Assembly: GCF_013266735.1 (NCBI RefSeq)
Contig: NZ_JABSNU010000012.1
Coordinates: 104,418-168,417 of the forward strand
DNA length: 64,000 nt
Origin: Pedobacter foliorum
GTDB lineage: Bacteria; Bacteroidota; Bacteroidia; Sphingobacteriales; Sphingobacteriaceae
Reading direction: 5' to 3'
The position numbers and the translations under genes are program-made. Shown here piece after piece: positions 8,371 through 16,141 of the stretch; within the stretch, counting starts at the first letter, position 1; every line of letters starts with the position of its first letter. The notes below the pieces were generated by a model. The model did no database searches, was not told the origin of the DNA, and saw nothing but the letters and a program-made list of their open reading frames with translations.

Positions 8371-8626
8371 GTTTCTATCAAATTTTCATTTACCTGATTA
8401 CTCATCATACCGTTTTACATTTCAACCGTTTATAACCTTAGTATCCTTAATCTATTACTTAAGGATGGGGCAAATACAGATTTTGGATAACGCAACCTAC
8501 ACTTTTTCTATAATCTGGGTTTATACCGATAAAGCCGAATGCGCAAAAAAATCCTATTAAAGTCCCTAATATTGCATTAATATCTCTTAATCCTCCGGTT
8601 TGCTTTAATCAAGGAGTTCTTTAGGG
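8371..8626. other. intergenic remainder, nothing recognised
   Basis: Between the gapA terminator and the stop of the leftward TlpA-like gene. It is too short for a thioredoxin domain and, read leftward, is broken by stops. A rightward open frame covering the area (8327-8560) overlaps the terminator and has no protein-like features. Confidence 0.5.
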
Positions 8627-9763
8627 TTATTGTTTCCTAGTCTGGCCAGCGGATGATTTAGCATTGTCTAATTCAACAACCTGTCGGTTTTTCCGCAATA
8701 GTATTTTTGCAATCTCTCCTTCTTTCCAATAATCTGATATATTCTTTTTTTGCTTTTCTGTAAGCGGAGTTACTTCTTCATTCAGTTGTCTGCCATAAGC
8801 ATTGGCAGCTAAAATATCGTAGTATTGACCATCTTTAAATCCAACTAAATTCGATAAGATAGCTTTCACACTAGCCATCCAGGACGGAACATCACGTTCA
8901 GCAATTTTGGGTATCGCTAATGTACCATTCTTTAAAATTTCTTTTTGAAAATCCATGAAACTTGAACAAATCAGATATTGAGGGTTATTAAGATCGAAAT
9001 CTTTCAAAAATCCAAAATAGGATTTATCAATCTTTTGCATCTTAGGCATTGCAGTAGTATCCTTAACTATATTCCTGTAATTAAATTTCATCGACCTTTC
9101 GTAATTGAAGGCACGCATCCTGTAATTCCATATCCGAAAATCTTTAGCCAGAATTTCTTTTATTTCTCTTGATAGTAATGAATCCTTATTTAAGATTTCC
9201 AATTTCACGGATACCCTAGTGTTGACATGGTTTAGAAAGGCTTCAGGACTCTTGTTGTAAAGGGATACCTGTGGTTCAGGTACTGCATCATAAACACCTA
9301 ACATTTGATTTATGATTGCCAAGCTTCGCATCATTTGATATTTATCCATTTCCGGCTCAGTCTGCACGTCTTCAATATCAAGGTTCTGGTTGTAAGTGAT
9401 ATCGATATTAGTTACTTCTCCGCTTTTCACTTTGACAAGAAGAGAATTATATGGCTTTAGACTAGTATATAAGCCAATTAGCGAAATATCTGTTTCCACA
9501 TCAACGACTATAGAGAATTTACCTGATTCGTCAATAACAGTTTTATATTTAGAGATCTCACCCGAAATTGGATGTGGAACGAAAATCTCCACAGAACCAT
9601 TATTCTTATGTGTTTCATTTGGACTGCTAATTTTGCCGTTAATATTAGCTGTACCTGCTTCTATTTTAGGTGTACCTATAGTAATATCTTTAGGCTCCTT
9701 AAAGGGCAGCAAGAGCAAAAAGCTGAATAAGCAAAGAAGATTGATTATTATTACTTTATTCAT
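8627..9763 (-). CDS. TlpA-type thiol oxidoreductase N-terminal region without thioredoxin domain
   Basis: 378 residues with an N-terminal signal peptide (hydrophobic run at about 4-20), so probably periplasmic. Residues about 40-130 look like the DUF4369/carboxypeptidase-like beta domain, and the helical segment up to KILLRKN near 355 resembles the linker that precedes the thioredoxin domain in Bacteroidota TlpA/ResA-like proteins. The frame then ends after about 20 polar residues, with no CxxC and no thioredoxin fold, and none is encoded in the 256 bp downstream. This is probably a truncated relative of a larger oxidoreductase, or a stand-alone receptor-like protein. It has its own start and no neighbour within 200 bp. 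Confidence 0.6.
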   Translation of the reverse strand: MNKVIIINLLCLFSFLLLLPFKEPKDITIGTPKIEAGTANINGKISSPNETHKNNGSVEIFVPHPISGEISKYKTVIDESGKFSIVVDVETDISLIGLYTSLKPYNSLLVKVKSGEVTNIDITYNQNLDIEDVQTEPEMDKYQMMRSLAIINQMLGVYDAVPEPQVSLYNKSPEAFLNHVNTRVSVKLEILNKDSLLSREIKEILAKDFRIWNYRMRAFNYERSMKFNYRNIVKDTTAMPKMQKIDKSYFGFLKDFDLNNPQYLICSSFMDFQKEILKNGTLAIPKIAERDVPSWMASVKAILSNLVGFKDGQYYDILAANAYGRQLNEEVTPLTEKQKKNISDYWKEGEIAKILLRKNRQVVELDNAKSSAGQTRKQ

Positions 9764-9987
9764 AGTTATTTATAGATCAAAAGTGAAGGCATTTCTATTC
9801 AGGTTTAACGTTTAATCAAGCATGATCTTAACAATGATTCTTTCGGATTTTTAATAGTCTATTCATTTTGCGCGATTTAGATAATGTAATATACACTTAT
9901 TTCCCAAAATCTAAATGATGAGTAAGGGAAGGCTAGCTGAACGTAAATAAATTAATGGATTTAGGACTTATTTTGTGTGAATGCCAA

Positions 9988-10710
9988 TTAGTTACTTAAT
10001 TTCGGTTCAATTTTATAAATATCACACCCCACTAGTGAAGTTAGTTTTCCAAGTAATGCTTGTGATCCTCCAATGTAAGTTACATCCGAATCATAATTAG
10101 AAATAATACACCATTCTTTTGTATCAGGGAATATGGCTGAGGGGTTTTCTCTAATATCCTCCTGATTCCAAAGTTCTTCTAGCTCTGATAATTTCCCTCT
10201 ATATAAAATCTCATTACCAAACCAGTCCGACGTCTTTAATAGACAATAATAATAGTTCACTTCTATATCACCATACAGATTAAGAATTGCGTCCCTAATT
10301 CTCTGTACCTGTGTGTTTTCCATATCCCCGTCCGCCGGAAAAGAAATATGCGATGGCCACTGTTGATCCTTCAATAGCAATAACCTGATACGTTCTTGCA
10401 CTAGGATTGCACTATGTAAATCGAATTGCTCTTTGTATAACTTGAAGAAATTAGGCCAAGTGATTGCTTTGTAATCTACCTCTTTGTCATTCGATTGAAA
10501 ACAATCATGAGATAAACACTTTTCACTCTTAATCCAAAATGGATGAAAGACTACTGCATAATTTTCAAATATCAAAGGACAAAACAAAGTTAGCAGATAC
10601 CATAGTCTTTCATTTGGAGTATACACAACATCATTATCTAGCTCAACATGATCCCCTAATGAGGCATGTGTAGCTATCCACTCAGGCAATATAGAGTTAA
10701 TCTTCTTCAT
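9988..10710 (-). CDS. hypothetical protein, no recognised family
   Basis: 240 residues, acidic and rich in Trp and Tyr (for example FHPFWIK, ITWPNFF, KTSDWFGN). No signal peptide or membrane segment, so probably cytoplasmic. Reads as a genuine globular protein with a clean ATG. First of three short leftward orphan genes (9988-11638). Compact acidic proteins in such clusters are often immunity proteins or remnants of polymorphic-toxin loci, but no toxin gene is seen here, so this stays a guess. Confidence 0.6.
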   Translation of the reverse strand: MKKINSILPEWIATHASLGDHVELDNDVVYTPNERLWYLLTLFCPLIFENYAVVFHPFWIKSEKCLSHDCFQSNDKEVDYKAITWPNFFKLYKEQFDLHSAILVQERIRLLLLKDQQWPSHISFPADGDMENTQVQRIRDAILNLYGDIEVNYYYCLLKTSDWFGNEILYRGKLSELEELWNQEDIRENPSAIFPDTKEWCIISNYDSDVTYIGGSQALLGKLTSLVGCDIYKIEPKLSN

Positions 10711-10812
10711 ACTCTTTCGTCGATAATTATAAGCTAATATTGCCTTGTATAAATTTATGGTGGTAAAACGATAGTTAATTGAGAGGAAAGTTCGGATATT
10801 ACAATTGAAAAT

Positions 10813-11313
10813 CTACCAATCGCACTCTAGCTTCTCATCGATCGTCCACGGTATTTTTACTTCAAACTCCACCTGCACAAGGTTCTCGTAGTCTTTAAAG
10901 TACGCTAGATCACTGACAATCCTAAAACCAATACTAAAGGATTCGTTTATATCGGTCATAGAAAATGTACCATTCCTGCCATCAGCCGTAACAAAACAAT
11001 CCCGACCTTCAAAACTCCCTTTGAAGTGAAAGAATCCACTGTAGATATGTAGTCCATCTTTATGCTTATACATTCGCCATACTTCGCTTTCCTTTCTGTA
11101 GTCCACCCCCAACATATCGAATAAGGATTTTATTTCATCGGGAAATGCCTTATCTCTACCCTGAATGTAATTCAAACATTCAGGGCATTTACAATCTTCA
11201 GCACTACCATTAACGACAGAAGCATAGGTTGCTTTCGTAACTTCACGATCAACTGTTAAAGTCCAATCTCTAAATGCAACTAATAGTATAGAATTAGTAG
11301 TTTTCATATTCAT
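10813..11313 (-). CDS. hypothetical protein with CxCxxCxNY motif
   Basis: 166 residues, cytoplasmic. The segment DCKCPECLNYIQGRD (about residues 40-54) gives a C-x-C-x-x-C cluster followed by a region spaced like a widespread uncharacterised family (three close cysteines, Asn-aromatic, then FPDEIKSLFDMLGVD). The cysteines may bind zinc or be structural. The C-terminal half is beta-rich. ATG at 11313 or the in-frame ATG at 11307 are both possible; either overlaps the stop of the upstream membrane-protein gene, so the two are translationally coupled. Confidence 0.6.
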   Translation of the reverse strand: MNMKTTNSILLVAFRDWTLTVDREVTKATYASVVNGSAEDCKCPECLNYIQGRDKAFPDEIKSLFDMLGVDYRKESEVWRMYKHKDGLHIYSGFFHFKGSFEGRDCFVTADGRNGTFSMTDINESFSIGFRIVSDLAYFKDYENLVQVEFEVKIPWTIDEKLECDW

Positions 11314-11638
11314 ATTCCAATTCAGTGATAAGGACTTCGGGTCTTTTTATTGAGTACTTGAAGCTAATTGAATCTTCGACATCTAATCTTTTTGGATTAT
11401 GATCCCAACCGCCGGAATATTCATACACCTTATTATTAAGCGTATATTTTACTCTTAGGCTACGACCTTTATAATATTTAATACTTGTAATGATGCCTTT
11501 AGATTCTCCGAAACCTTCCTTTATCAGTTCTGATGTCTCAATCTGTTCTTTTTCAGCATTCACACCAATCCAATATAAGCCGAGTCCAATTGTAATTGTA
11601 ATGGATAGCAAGGTGAATACAATTTTTAACTTCTCCAT
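11294..11638 (-). CDS. small single-pass membrane protein, unknown
   Basis: 114 residues: an N-terminal membrane segment (about residues 5-25, IVFTLLSITITIGLGLYWIG) then a beta-rich extracytoplasmic domain with YYKGRSLRVKYTLNNKVYEYSGG, resembling small DUF3592-like domains. It overlaps the start of the CxCxxC protein by 14-20 bp, making a coupled pair. Function unknown. Confidence 0.6.
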   Translation of the reverse strand: MEKLKIVFTLLSITITIGLGLYWIGVNAEKEQIETSELIKEGFGESKGIITSIKYYKGRSLRVKYTLNNKVYEYSGGWDHNPKRLDVEDSISFKYSIKRPEVLITELEYEYENY

Positions 11639-11782
11639 TTCAATTTGAATACTATAATATCCCTCCTAACAAATTAACGAAATAATTAATAATTAATAAT
11701 TCCCCATTCTCTTTGCAAGCATCAAAAGAGCGAAAGCCCTCATTTAAGAACTCACGATATACCTGCAGAGGCTGCGCCTCTA

Positions 11783-11830
11783 AATAATAATAAATATTTA
11801 TTGATAAACAATAAATATTTATTATTATTG
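11783..11830 (+). promoter_or_regulatory. twin palindromic operator on the DUF2975-HTH promoter
   Basis: Two identical 14-bp palindromes AATAAATATTTATT at 11789-11802 and 11810-11823, centres 21 bp apart (two helical turns). Together they form a perfect inverted repeat with 21-bp arms and a 5-bp spacer (11783-11829). A promoter-like TTG (11801-11803)-N19-TATTATTG (11823-11830) runs through them, so occupancy would block transcription. The ATG lies at 11851. The HTH protein encoded as the second gene is the natural candidate ligand. Confidence 0.6.
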
Positions 11831-11850
11831 TCTGTAAATATAAACGCATT

Positions 11851-12468
11851 ATGAAAACATTTGGAAACAAATCTTTATCAGCAGTTATTGCAATAACTCT
11901 CAATGTAGTTTGGTGGATTGAATGGGCGGTGGCAGCCGGTTTCCTAGTATTATTGGCAGTAGCCGGACATATTAGAGGTGGATATGTTTTGCAACTTCCG
12001 GTCACCTTCTCTGAAACCACAATAAGTACAGTTCGCTCTATAAGCGGTAATTTTCCCGGTGGTCACATAAATACAACTGATGGTGTCTTATCCTTACAAA
12101 TTCAAGCTAACAGTCCTAATATAATACTGTTATTGCTTGGGTACGGGCTTATTTTTGCTTCTATCAACATCATTACTTATCAATTAAAGGTTATTTTCTC
12201 AAACTTCAAGAAGAACTTGCCATTTAATGCATTAAACATCAATAGAATTAGGAATATAGCTATAGTATTGATTGCCTATTCCGTAGTTCAATGGTTGTAT
12301 ACAGTTCTAGTGAATTTAATTTTAAGTTCCAATTTGAAATGGGGGCATATGGATCTCACCTATAATTTTAGTGTAAGCTATGCTCTAATGGGGATCATGT
12401 TGATCATCGTTGCAGAAATATTTAAAATAGGGCTTTCTCTTGAAGAGGAAAAGCAATTAACGATATAA
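11851..12468 (+). CDS. DUF2975 integral membrane protein
   Basis: 205 residues with four predicted membrane helices (about 10-40, 90-115, 130-155, 170-195) and a Thr/Ser-rich extracytoplasmic loop between the first two. This is the DUF2975 arrangement. Such proteins are regularly encoded with a YozG-like Cro/CI-type HTH protein, as here (2-bp gap to the next gene), and are thought to form a membrane-regulator pair of unknown purpose. The operon is preceded by the twin operator at 11783-11829. Confidence 0.75.
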   Translation: MKTFGNKSLSAVIAITLNVVWWIEWAVAAGFLVLLAVAGHIRGGYVLQLPVTFSETTISTVRSISGNFPGGHINTTDGVLSLQIQANSPNIILLLLGYGLIFASINIITYQLKVIFSNFKKNLPFNALNINRIRNIAIVLIAYSVVQWLYTVLVNLILSSNLKWGHMDLTYNFSVSYALMGIMLIIVAEIFKIGLSLEEEKQLTI

Positions 12469-12470
12469 CT

Positions 12471-12692
12471 ATGGGGATTGTGATTAACTTAGATGTAATG
12501 ATGGCAAAAAGAAAGATGTCATTAAATACATTATCTGAACAAGTAGGCATAACTTTATCTAATTTATCAATATTAAAACAGGGAAAGGCTAAAGCTATAC
12601 GTCTAAGTACACTTGAAGTTATCTGTAAAGCCTTAGAATGTCAACCAGGTGATATAATTGCATATGAACCGGATGAGGACAATTTAATTTAA
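12471..12692 (+). CDS. Cro/CI-type helix-turn-helix regulator (YozG-like)
   Basis: 73 residues, a single HTH domain of the small Xre/YozG type: MAKRKMSLNTLSEQVGI supplies the first helices, TLSNLSILKQGKAKAIR the recognition helix, and ICKALECQPGDIIAYEPDE the typical C-terminus. Partner of the DUF2975 protein. Probably binds the twin palindrome upstream of the operon as an autorepressor. DNA-binding role is secure, target is inferred. Confidence 0.85.
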   Translation: MGIVINLDVMMAKRKMSLNTLSEQVGITLSNLSILKQGKAKAIRLSTLEVICKALECQPGDIIAYEPDEDNLI

Positions 12693-12804
12693 ATACTTTG
12701 GTTAACCTTTTCCATCTCTACATAACTAAAGAAGAAGACATCCCGTTTATTTCTATCCAACCTCACAATCTATGTATTTCTTTTATTAATGAGGAAGCAA
12801 CAAC

Positions 12805-13197
12805 TCAGAAAATGATTTCAATTACGGCTGATAAACACCAGCATATTGCTAAGACAGTAAGTATTCTTAATATCCCATTTGACTTTTTTGAATCAATATT
12901 GAATACTTTATTTTCTCCACTTCCCTCCTTTTCTATTTTTAGTATACTGAAAAGAAAAAAATAATTTAGCCCTCCTACTATTAAACTAATGAACCACACT
13001 AAACCTTTATTTTGTGGAAATGATATAGCATCATTCGAAAAGATATTTATTACAAGCAGTACATTTGTTGTAATAAGGAAAAAAACACCAAGAGTGAGCA
13101 AAGATGCCAATATGTGGGTCAAAGAATTATAGCCGTCTCTCTTAACAAAGAAATTAAACAGAGTTTGATATACAAGTTCAATAGTTGTTTTAATCAT
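12805..13197 (-). CDS. hypothetical membrane protein
   Basis: 130 residues with three hydrophobic helices (about 30-52, 65-85, 108-128) and a short basic N-terminal helix containing FFVKRDGYNSLTH. Family unknown. A rightward open frame on the opposite strand (12698-12964) lacks protein character, so I prefer this strand. It lies convergent to the DUF2975-HTH operon. Confidence 0.55.
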   Translation of the reverse strand: MIKTTIELVYQTLFNFFVKRDGYNSLTHILASLLTLGVFFLITTNVLLVINIFSNDAISFPQNKGLVWFISLIVGGLNYFFLFSILKIEKEGSGENKVFNIDSKKSNGILRILTVLAICWCLSAVIEIIF

Positions 13198-13293
13198 TTT
13201 CTGAATGGTCTTCGTGTATATTCCAACAACCTCAAATTGAGTCTAAGCCACAACTTTTGTGAGTGAGGATGCACTGGAAATTCTATTAATGGA

Positions 13294-14001
13294 TTAATCA
13301 TATACGATCCTTGCTGAGTCAAATCTTCGGTCGTAATTGAACACATCATAAATTAAACGGGCAAGTAGGATTTTGATCTCCAATGCATCTTTAAACTGAT
13401 CAAAATGATAGAGGTATACCCATTGCTCTTCTTCAAGAATGAATCCCAAAGCACTAATCTCTTTGCCATCCCAAAAAACCCCTCCATAATCATAATAAGC
13501 ATCTTCATCATATAACAATGTAATTTCAATGATGTGGCCTTTTAATGTAAATCTGGCGAATATATCTGGTCTGGATTTAAAATACAGGTTAAAACCATTA
13601 AGAACCCCCTTAACCAAATCAAACAGCGCATTGTCAATCTCCTGACTATCGTATATTGGACTAATAGCAATCCGCTTCCATTCCGTGATTTTGTTTTCGC
13701 CTTCACGAAGCCGGTCTGCAAAATGATCTGCTCCCAATAGATCGAAATATTTTTTATATTCTTCACTGGTCAACATCTTGCTGATATTTTTCGCTATGTT
13801 TTTTTCTTCTGAAATGAGCCTGTAAAATGGATTTTGTATGCCTTTAAGGATATCGAGTGTTTTATTGATTTTTCTCAACGCTTTATTATGATAATGAGCA
13901 TAAATATAGTCTCCTTCCTCAACATATCCTGAAATCTGTTTTTCGAGTTCTGCTTTCTCTATTTCATATGCATCAATTAGTTCTTCAAGATCTGATTTCA
14001 T
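13294..14001 (-). CDS. hypothetical protein with N-terminal coiled coil
   Basis: 235 residues, acidic, cytoplasmic. Residues about 3-60 are charged and helical (LEELIDAYEIEKAELEKQI), likely a coiled coil. The rest is mixed alpha/beta with a DEDAYYDYGGVFWDGKE segment. No family recognised. Part of the orphan-gene stretch 8627-14001. Confidence 0.55.
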   Translation of the reverse strand: MKSDLEELIDAYEIEKAELEKQISGYVEEGDYIYAHYHNKALRKINKTLDILKGIQNPFYRLISEEKNIAKNISKMLTSEEYKKYFDLLGADHFADRLREGENKITEWKRIAISPIYDSQEIDNALFDLVKGVLNGFNLYFKSRPDIFARFTLKGHIIEITLLYDEDAYYDYGGVFWDGKEISALGFILEEEQWVYLYHFDQFKDALEIKILLARLIYDVFNYDRRFDSARIVYD

Positions 14002-14049
14002 ATAAAGTTATCTACATAATAAATATATAACATTTTGAAATTTGATATC

Positions 14050-14559
14050 TCATAAACCTACTGTTTTACTTCTTCTTTCCATCAACACAGTATCTCGCCA
14101 AACTCCGTACATCTTGCCTATCTTTTCCCTGTAGCCGATTTTTCTAAACCCAAATTTCTCATGTAATGCGATACTGCCAAGATTTTCAGGAAAAATGCCT
14201 GATTGAAGTGTCCAAATATTCTTTGTCTCACTCTCAGTAATCAGTCGCTCTAGTAGCACATTTCCAATCCCCATTCCTCTATAATCCTCATGAACATAAA
14301 CGCTTACTTCCATAACACCAGCATACACGGCTCTTGAAGAAACTGGACTAAGTGCTGCCCAACCGGTTATGATCTCATTTTTTATTGCTACGAACCGGAG
14401 ACCTTCTGAATGGCTCTTATTCCATTCCTCCCAAGTAGGGGCCTCTGTCTGAAATGTAGCCTTTTTTGTAGAAAATCCTTGTACATATATGTCCACTACT
14501 GATGGCCAGTTAACAGGCAGCATCCCCTCAACTATTATGTTCGGTTTGTTTTCGTTCAT
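14050..14559 (-). CDS. GNAT N-acetyltransferase, phosphinothricin/amino-acid acetyltransferase-like
   Basis: About 169 residues. The N-terminal motif IYVQGFSTKKATFQTEAPTW, the GWAALSPVSSR strand, the acetyl-CoA loop YRGMGIG and the C-terminal FGFRKIGYREKIGKMYG-WRDTVLMER are typical of the phosphinothricin/L-amino-acid N-acetyltransferase branch. Substrates could be methionine derivatives, arsinothricin-like toxins or other amino acids; sequence alone does not tell. The open frame extends to a TTG at 14571, but the ATG at 14559 is preferred. Single-gene unit. Confidence 0.8.
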   Translation of the reverse strand: MNENKPNIIVEGMLPVNWPSVVDIYVQGFSTKKATFQTEAPTWEEWNKSHSEGLRFVAIKNEIITGWAALSPVSSRAVYAGVMEVSVYVHEDYRGMGIGNVLLERLITESETKNIWTLQSGIFPENLGSIALHEKFGFRKIGYREKIGKMYGVWRDTVLMERRSKTVGL

Positions 14560-14736
14560 TTTATTACTCAAGATTTAAACATTGATAATCCAACTAACAA
14601 GGAATTAAGGCATTTGCTCCAAAGAAAGAAATAAGATAATTGATACTTTTAACGCTATCGATATCTTTTTTCAAAACATCATCAGATTAAATTTAATATA
14701 AAAATATTTTATTCATATCAATGTTACCAAGTTATA

Positions 14737-14767
14737 TTTGGATATTTAATGTCAGAATTTAACTTTG
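14737..14767 (+). promoter_or_regulatory. consensus Bacteroidota promoter of the 14802 lipoprotein gene
   Basis: TTTG (14737-14740), exactly 19 bases, TAACTTTG (14760-14767): a full match to the Bacteroidota TTTG-N19-TAnnTTTG consensus. Start site expected near 14773, leaving a leader of about 30 nt. A second TAnnTTTG (TATATTTG, 14733-14740) overlaps the -33 box but has no -33 partner. Confidence 0.8.
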
Positions 14768-14801
14768 TTTTAACCAAATATTCCTTTTATCTCAAAATTT
14801 T

Positions 14802-15605
14802 ATGAAAAGTATTTTTTACGCCCTTTTAGCATCCGTTGTTTTCACTGCTTGCCAAGGCAACAAAGAAAACGCTGCGACTTACACTCCTAGAGTATTAACC
14901 GCTACAGAAAAGTTTAACTACAATCCTGAAACCAGAGGTGATACTTTGGCTCTTATTAATGCCGTAGGCGATAAAAAAGAGGCTACAGAATTATTTAATG
15001 TAAAATACATGGATACGGTTATTCAAATCCAAACAAACCCTGATGATAAAGCCTCTGCAAATGGCAAATTCTCTTCGGCAGAATATGTAAACACTCAAAA
15101 AACTACTTTGTTAGTGCAAATTGCAGACAACTCAGGTCTTCAGGCTCCGGTTTATCTAATTACAATTAATGATAAAAAACCAGAAGTAATTAGCCTTTAC
15201 AGAGCATCTAAAGGTGCAGAAGATAAAAAATACACCAAAGGAATTACTAAAGTTGGAAGAGATGGATATGTTGTTAACAACGACTTCTTTGTTACCAATG
15301 TTAATGCTAAGGTTTTCTTAATCAAAAGACAAAATGAAGATGAAAGAATCCAAGGTGATTTCATGGTAAAATCTCCTGATAAGCAAACACTTGCATTCTT
15401 ATGTGCTAAGTCATTTTTTCAGGTTCACTACCCTACAGGAAAAACATACAATCAACCTTTAAAAACTATCCCTACAGCAACTGGTAATGAACTATTTGCC
15501 TGGGTAACGCAAAATTTTAAATGGGATAGAACTAAAGATGGTATCTCCTTTTTAATTCCTAACGACAATGATAGAATTGTTGATTTAAAAGAATTTAAAA
15601 AGTAA
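14802..15605 (+). CDS. hypothetical lipoprotein
   Basis: 267 residues. The signal peptide ends in a lipobox (VVFTAC), with Cys17 followed by QGN, so it should be lipid-anchored in the envelope. The mature part is beta-rich with no family I recognise; a segment near residue 70-120 (TTLLVQIADNSGLQ) alternates strands, and the C-terminus WVTQNFKWDRTKDG precedes a polar end. It has its own consensus promoter and a strong terminator, so it is a monocistronic, probably well-expressed gene. Confidence 0.75.
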   Translation: MKSIFYALLASVVFTACQGNKENAATYTPRVLTATEKFNYNPETRGDTLALINAVGDKKEATELFNVKYMDTVIQIQTNPDDKASANGKFSSAEYVNTQKTTLLVQIADNSGLQAPVYLITINDKKPEVISLYRASKGAEDKKYTKGITKVGRDGYVVNNDFFVTNVNAKVFLIKRQNEDERIQGDFMVKSPDKQTLAFLCAKSFFQVHYPTGKTYNQPLKTIPTATGNELFAWVTQNFKWDRTKDGISFLIPNDNDRIVDLKEFKK

Positions 15606-15623
15606 CTAATACTAGTTTTTACA

Positions 15624-15664
15624 AAATAAGCCCCTGTGTCATTGATACAGGGGCTTATTTTTTT
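15624..15664 (+). terminator. terminator after the 14802 lipoprotein gene
   Basis: A 14-bp perfect stem AAATAAGCCCCTGT / ACAGGGGCTTATTT with a 9-base loop, then continuing T. It starts 19 bp after the stop codon. Confidence 0.92.
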
Positions 15665-15716
15665 GCCTCCTTATTGAAACTTCTCGCTTATTACCATTTT
15701 AGTGTCATATAAAACG

Positions 15717-15766
15717 TTCAAAACGACTTATTGCGTAGAATTACGTCGAATTGCGCCGAAAAACGC
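15717..15766. repeat. five imperfect 10-bp units with in-phase CG
   Basis: Units TCAAAACGAC, TTATTGCGTA, GAATTACGTC, GAATTGCGCC and GAAAAACGCA follow each other without gaps. Each has an A/T-rich first half and CG at positions 7-8, one helical turn apart. Confidence 0.45.
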
Positions 15767-15920
15767 ACCAGATGTAGCCCTGCATTTATATTTTTCCTTA
15801 TATTCAATTATTCAAATCGGTAGAATTTGGCTCTAAATTAAATTGATACTGCTACTTAACTAAATTCTTATTGTTTTAGTTTTGAATCAGAAAAATATTG
15901 CTTTTTCGACCTAAAATATA

Positions 15921-16013
15921 GTCGGCCCTCGCACCACCTTTAAACGCACCTTGTTCGGACCTCGTTCGACCACAGTCGAACAAAGGGCGAACAATATCAG
16001 TAGAAAGGCCGAC
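15921..16013. repeat. nested inverted repeats, possible structured RNA or cruciform
   Basis: Three 7-bp perfect arm pairs share one centre: GTCGGCC (15921-15927) with GGCCGAC (16007-16013); TTGTTCG (15951-15957) with CGAACAA (15988-15994); GTTCGAC (15964-15970) with GTCGAAC (15975-15981), around the tetraloop CACA. The nesting would fold as one long interrupted hairpin. It lies 128 bp upstream of the M3 peptidase ATG. Confidence 0.5.
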
Positions 16014-16141
16014 CAATCTTAAGGACCCAAAAAAAATTAAAAAAGGAAAAAATTACTCCTTTTGAACACCTTAACAGATACCAAATGCAATTAAAACACT
16101 AATGATTTTACGTACATTAGATCAACAAATAAAAAAACTGC

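Larger units (their letters stand above)
15665..16141. other. 477-bp intergenic region with phased CG repeats and nested inverted repeats
   Basis: No credible ORF. Richer in CG dinucleotides than the flanking AT-rich DNA. It contains a 10-bp phased repeat (15717-15766) and three concentric inverted repeats (15921-16013), listed separately. The last 120 bases are an AT-rich leader to the M3 peptidase gene. Confidence 0.6.

Noticed and set aside
8327..8560. 77-codon rightward frame after gapA
   Set aside because: Overlaps the gapA terminator hairpin and has no recognisable protein features.
11652..12020. 122-codon leftward frame ending in VYREFLNEGFRSFDACKEN
   Set aside because: The C-terminal piece looks protein-like and could be a gene relic, but the frame crosses the twin operator and the start of the DUF2975 gene, so it is not called.
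12698..12964. 88-codon rightward frame after the HTH gene
   Set aside because: Lies opposite a better membrane-protein frame; no membrane or domain pattern and no ribosome-binding context.
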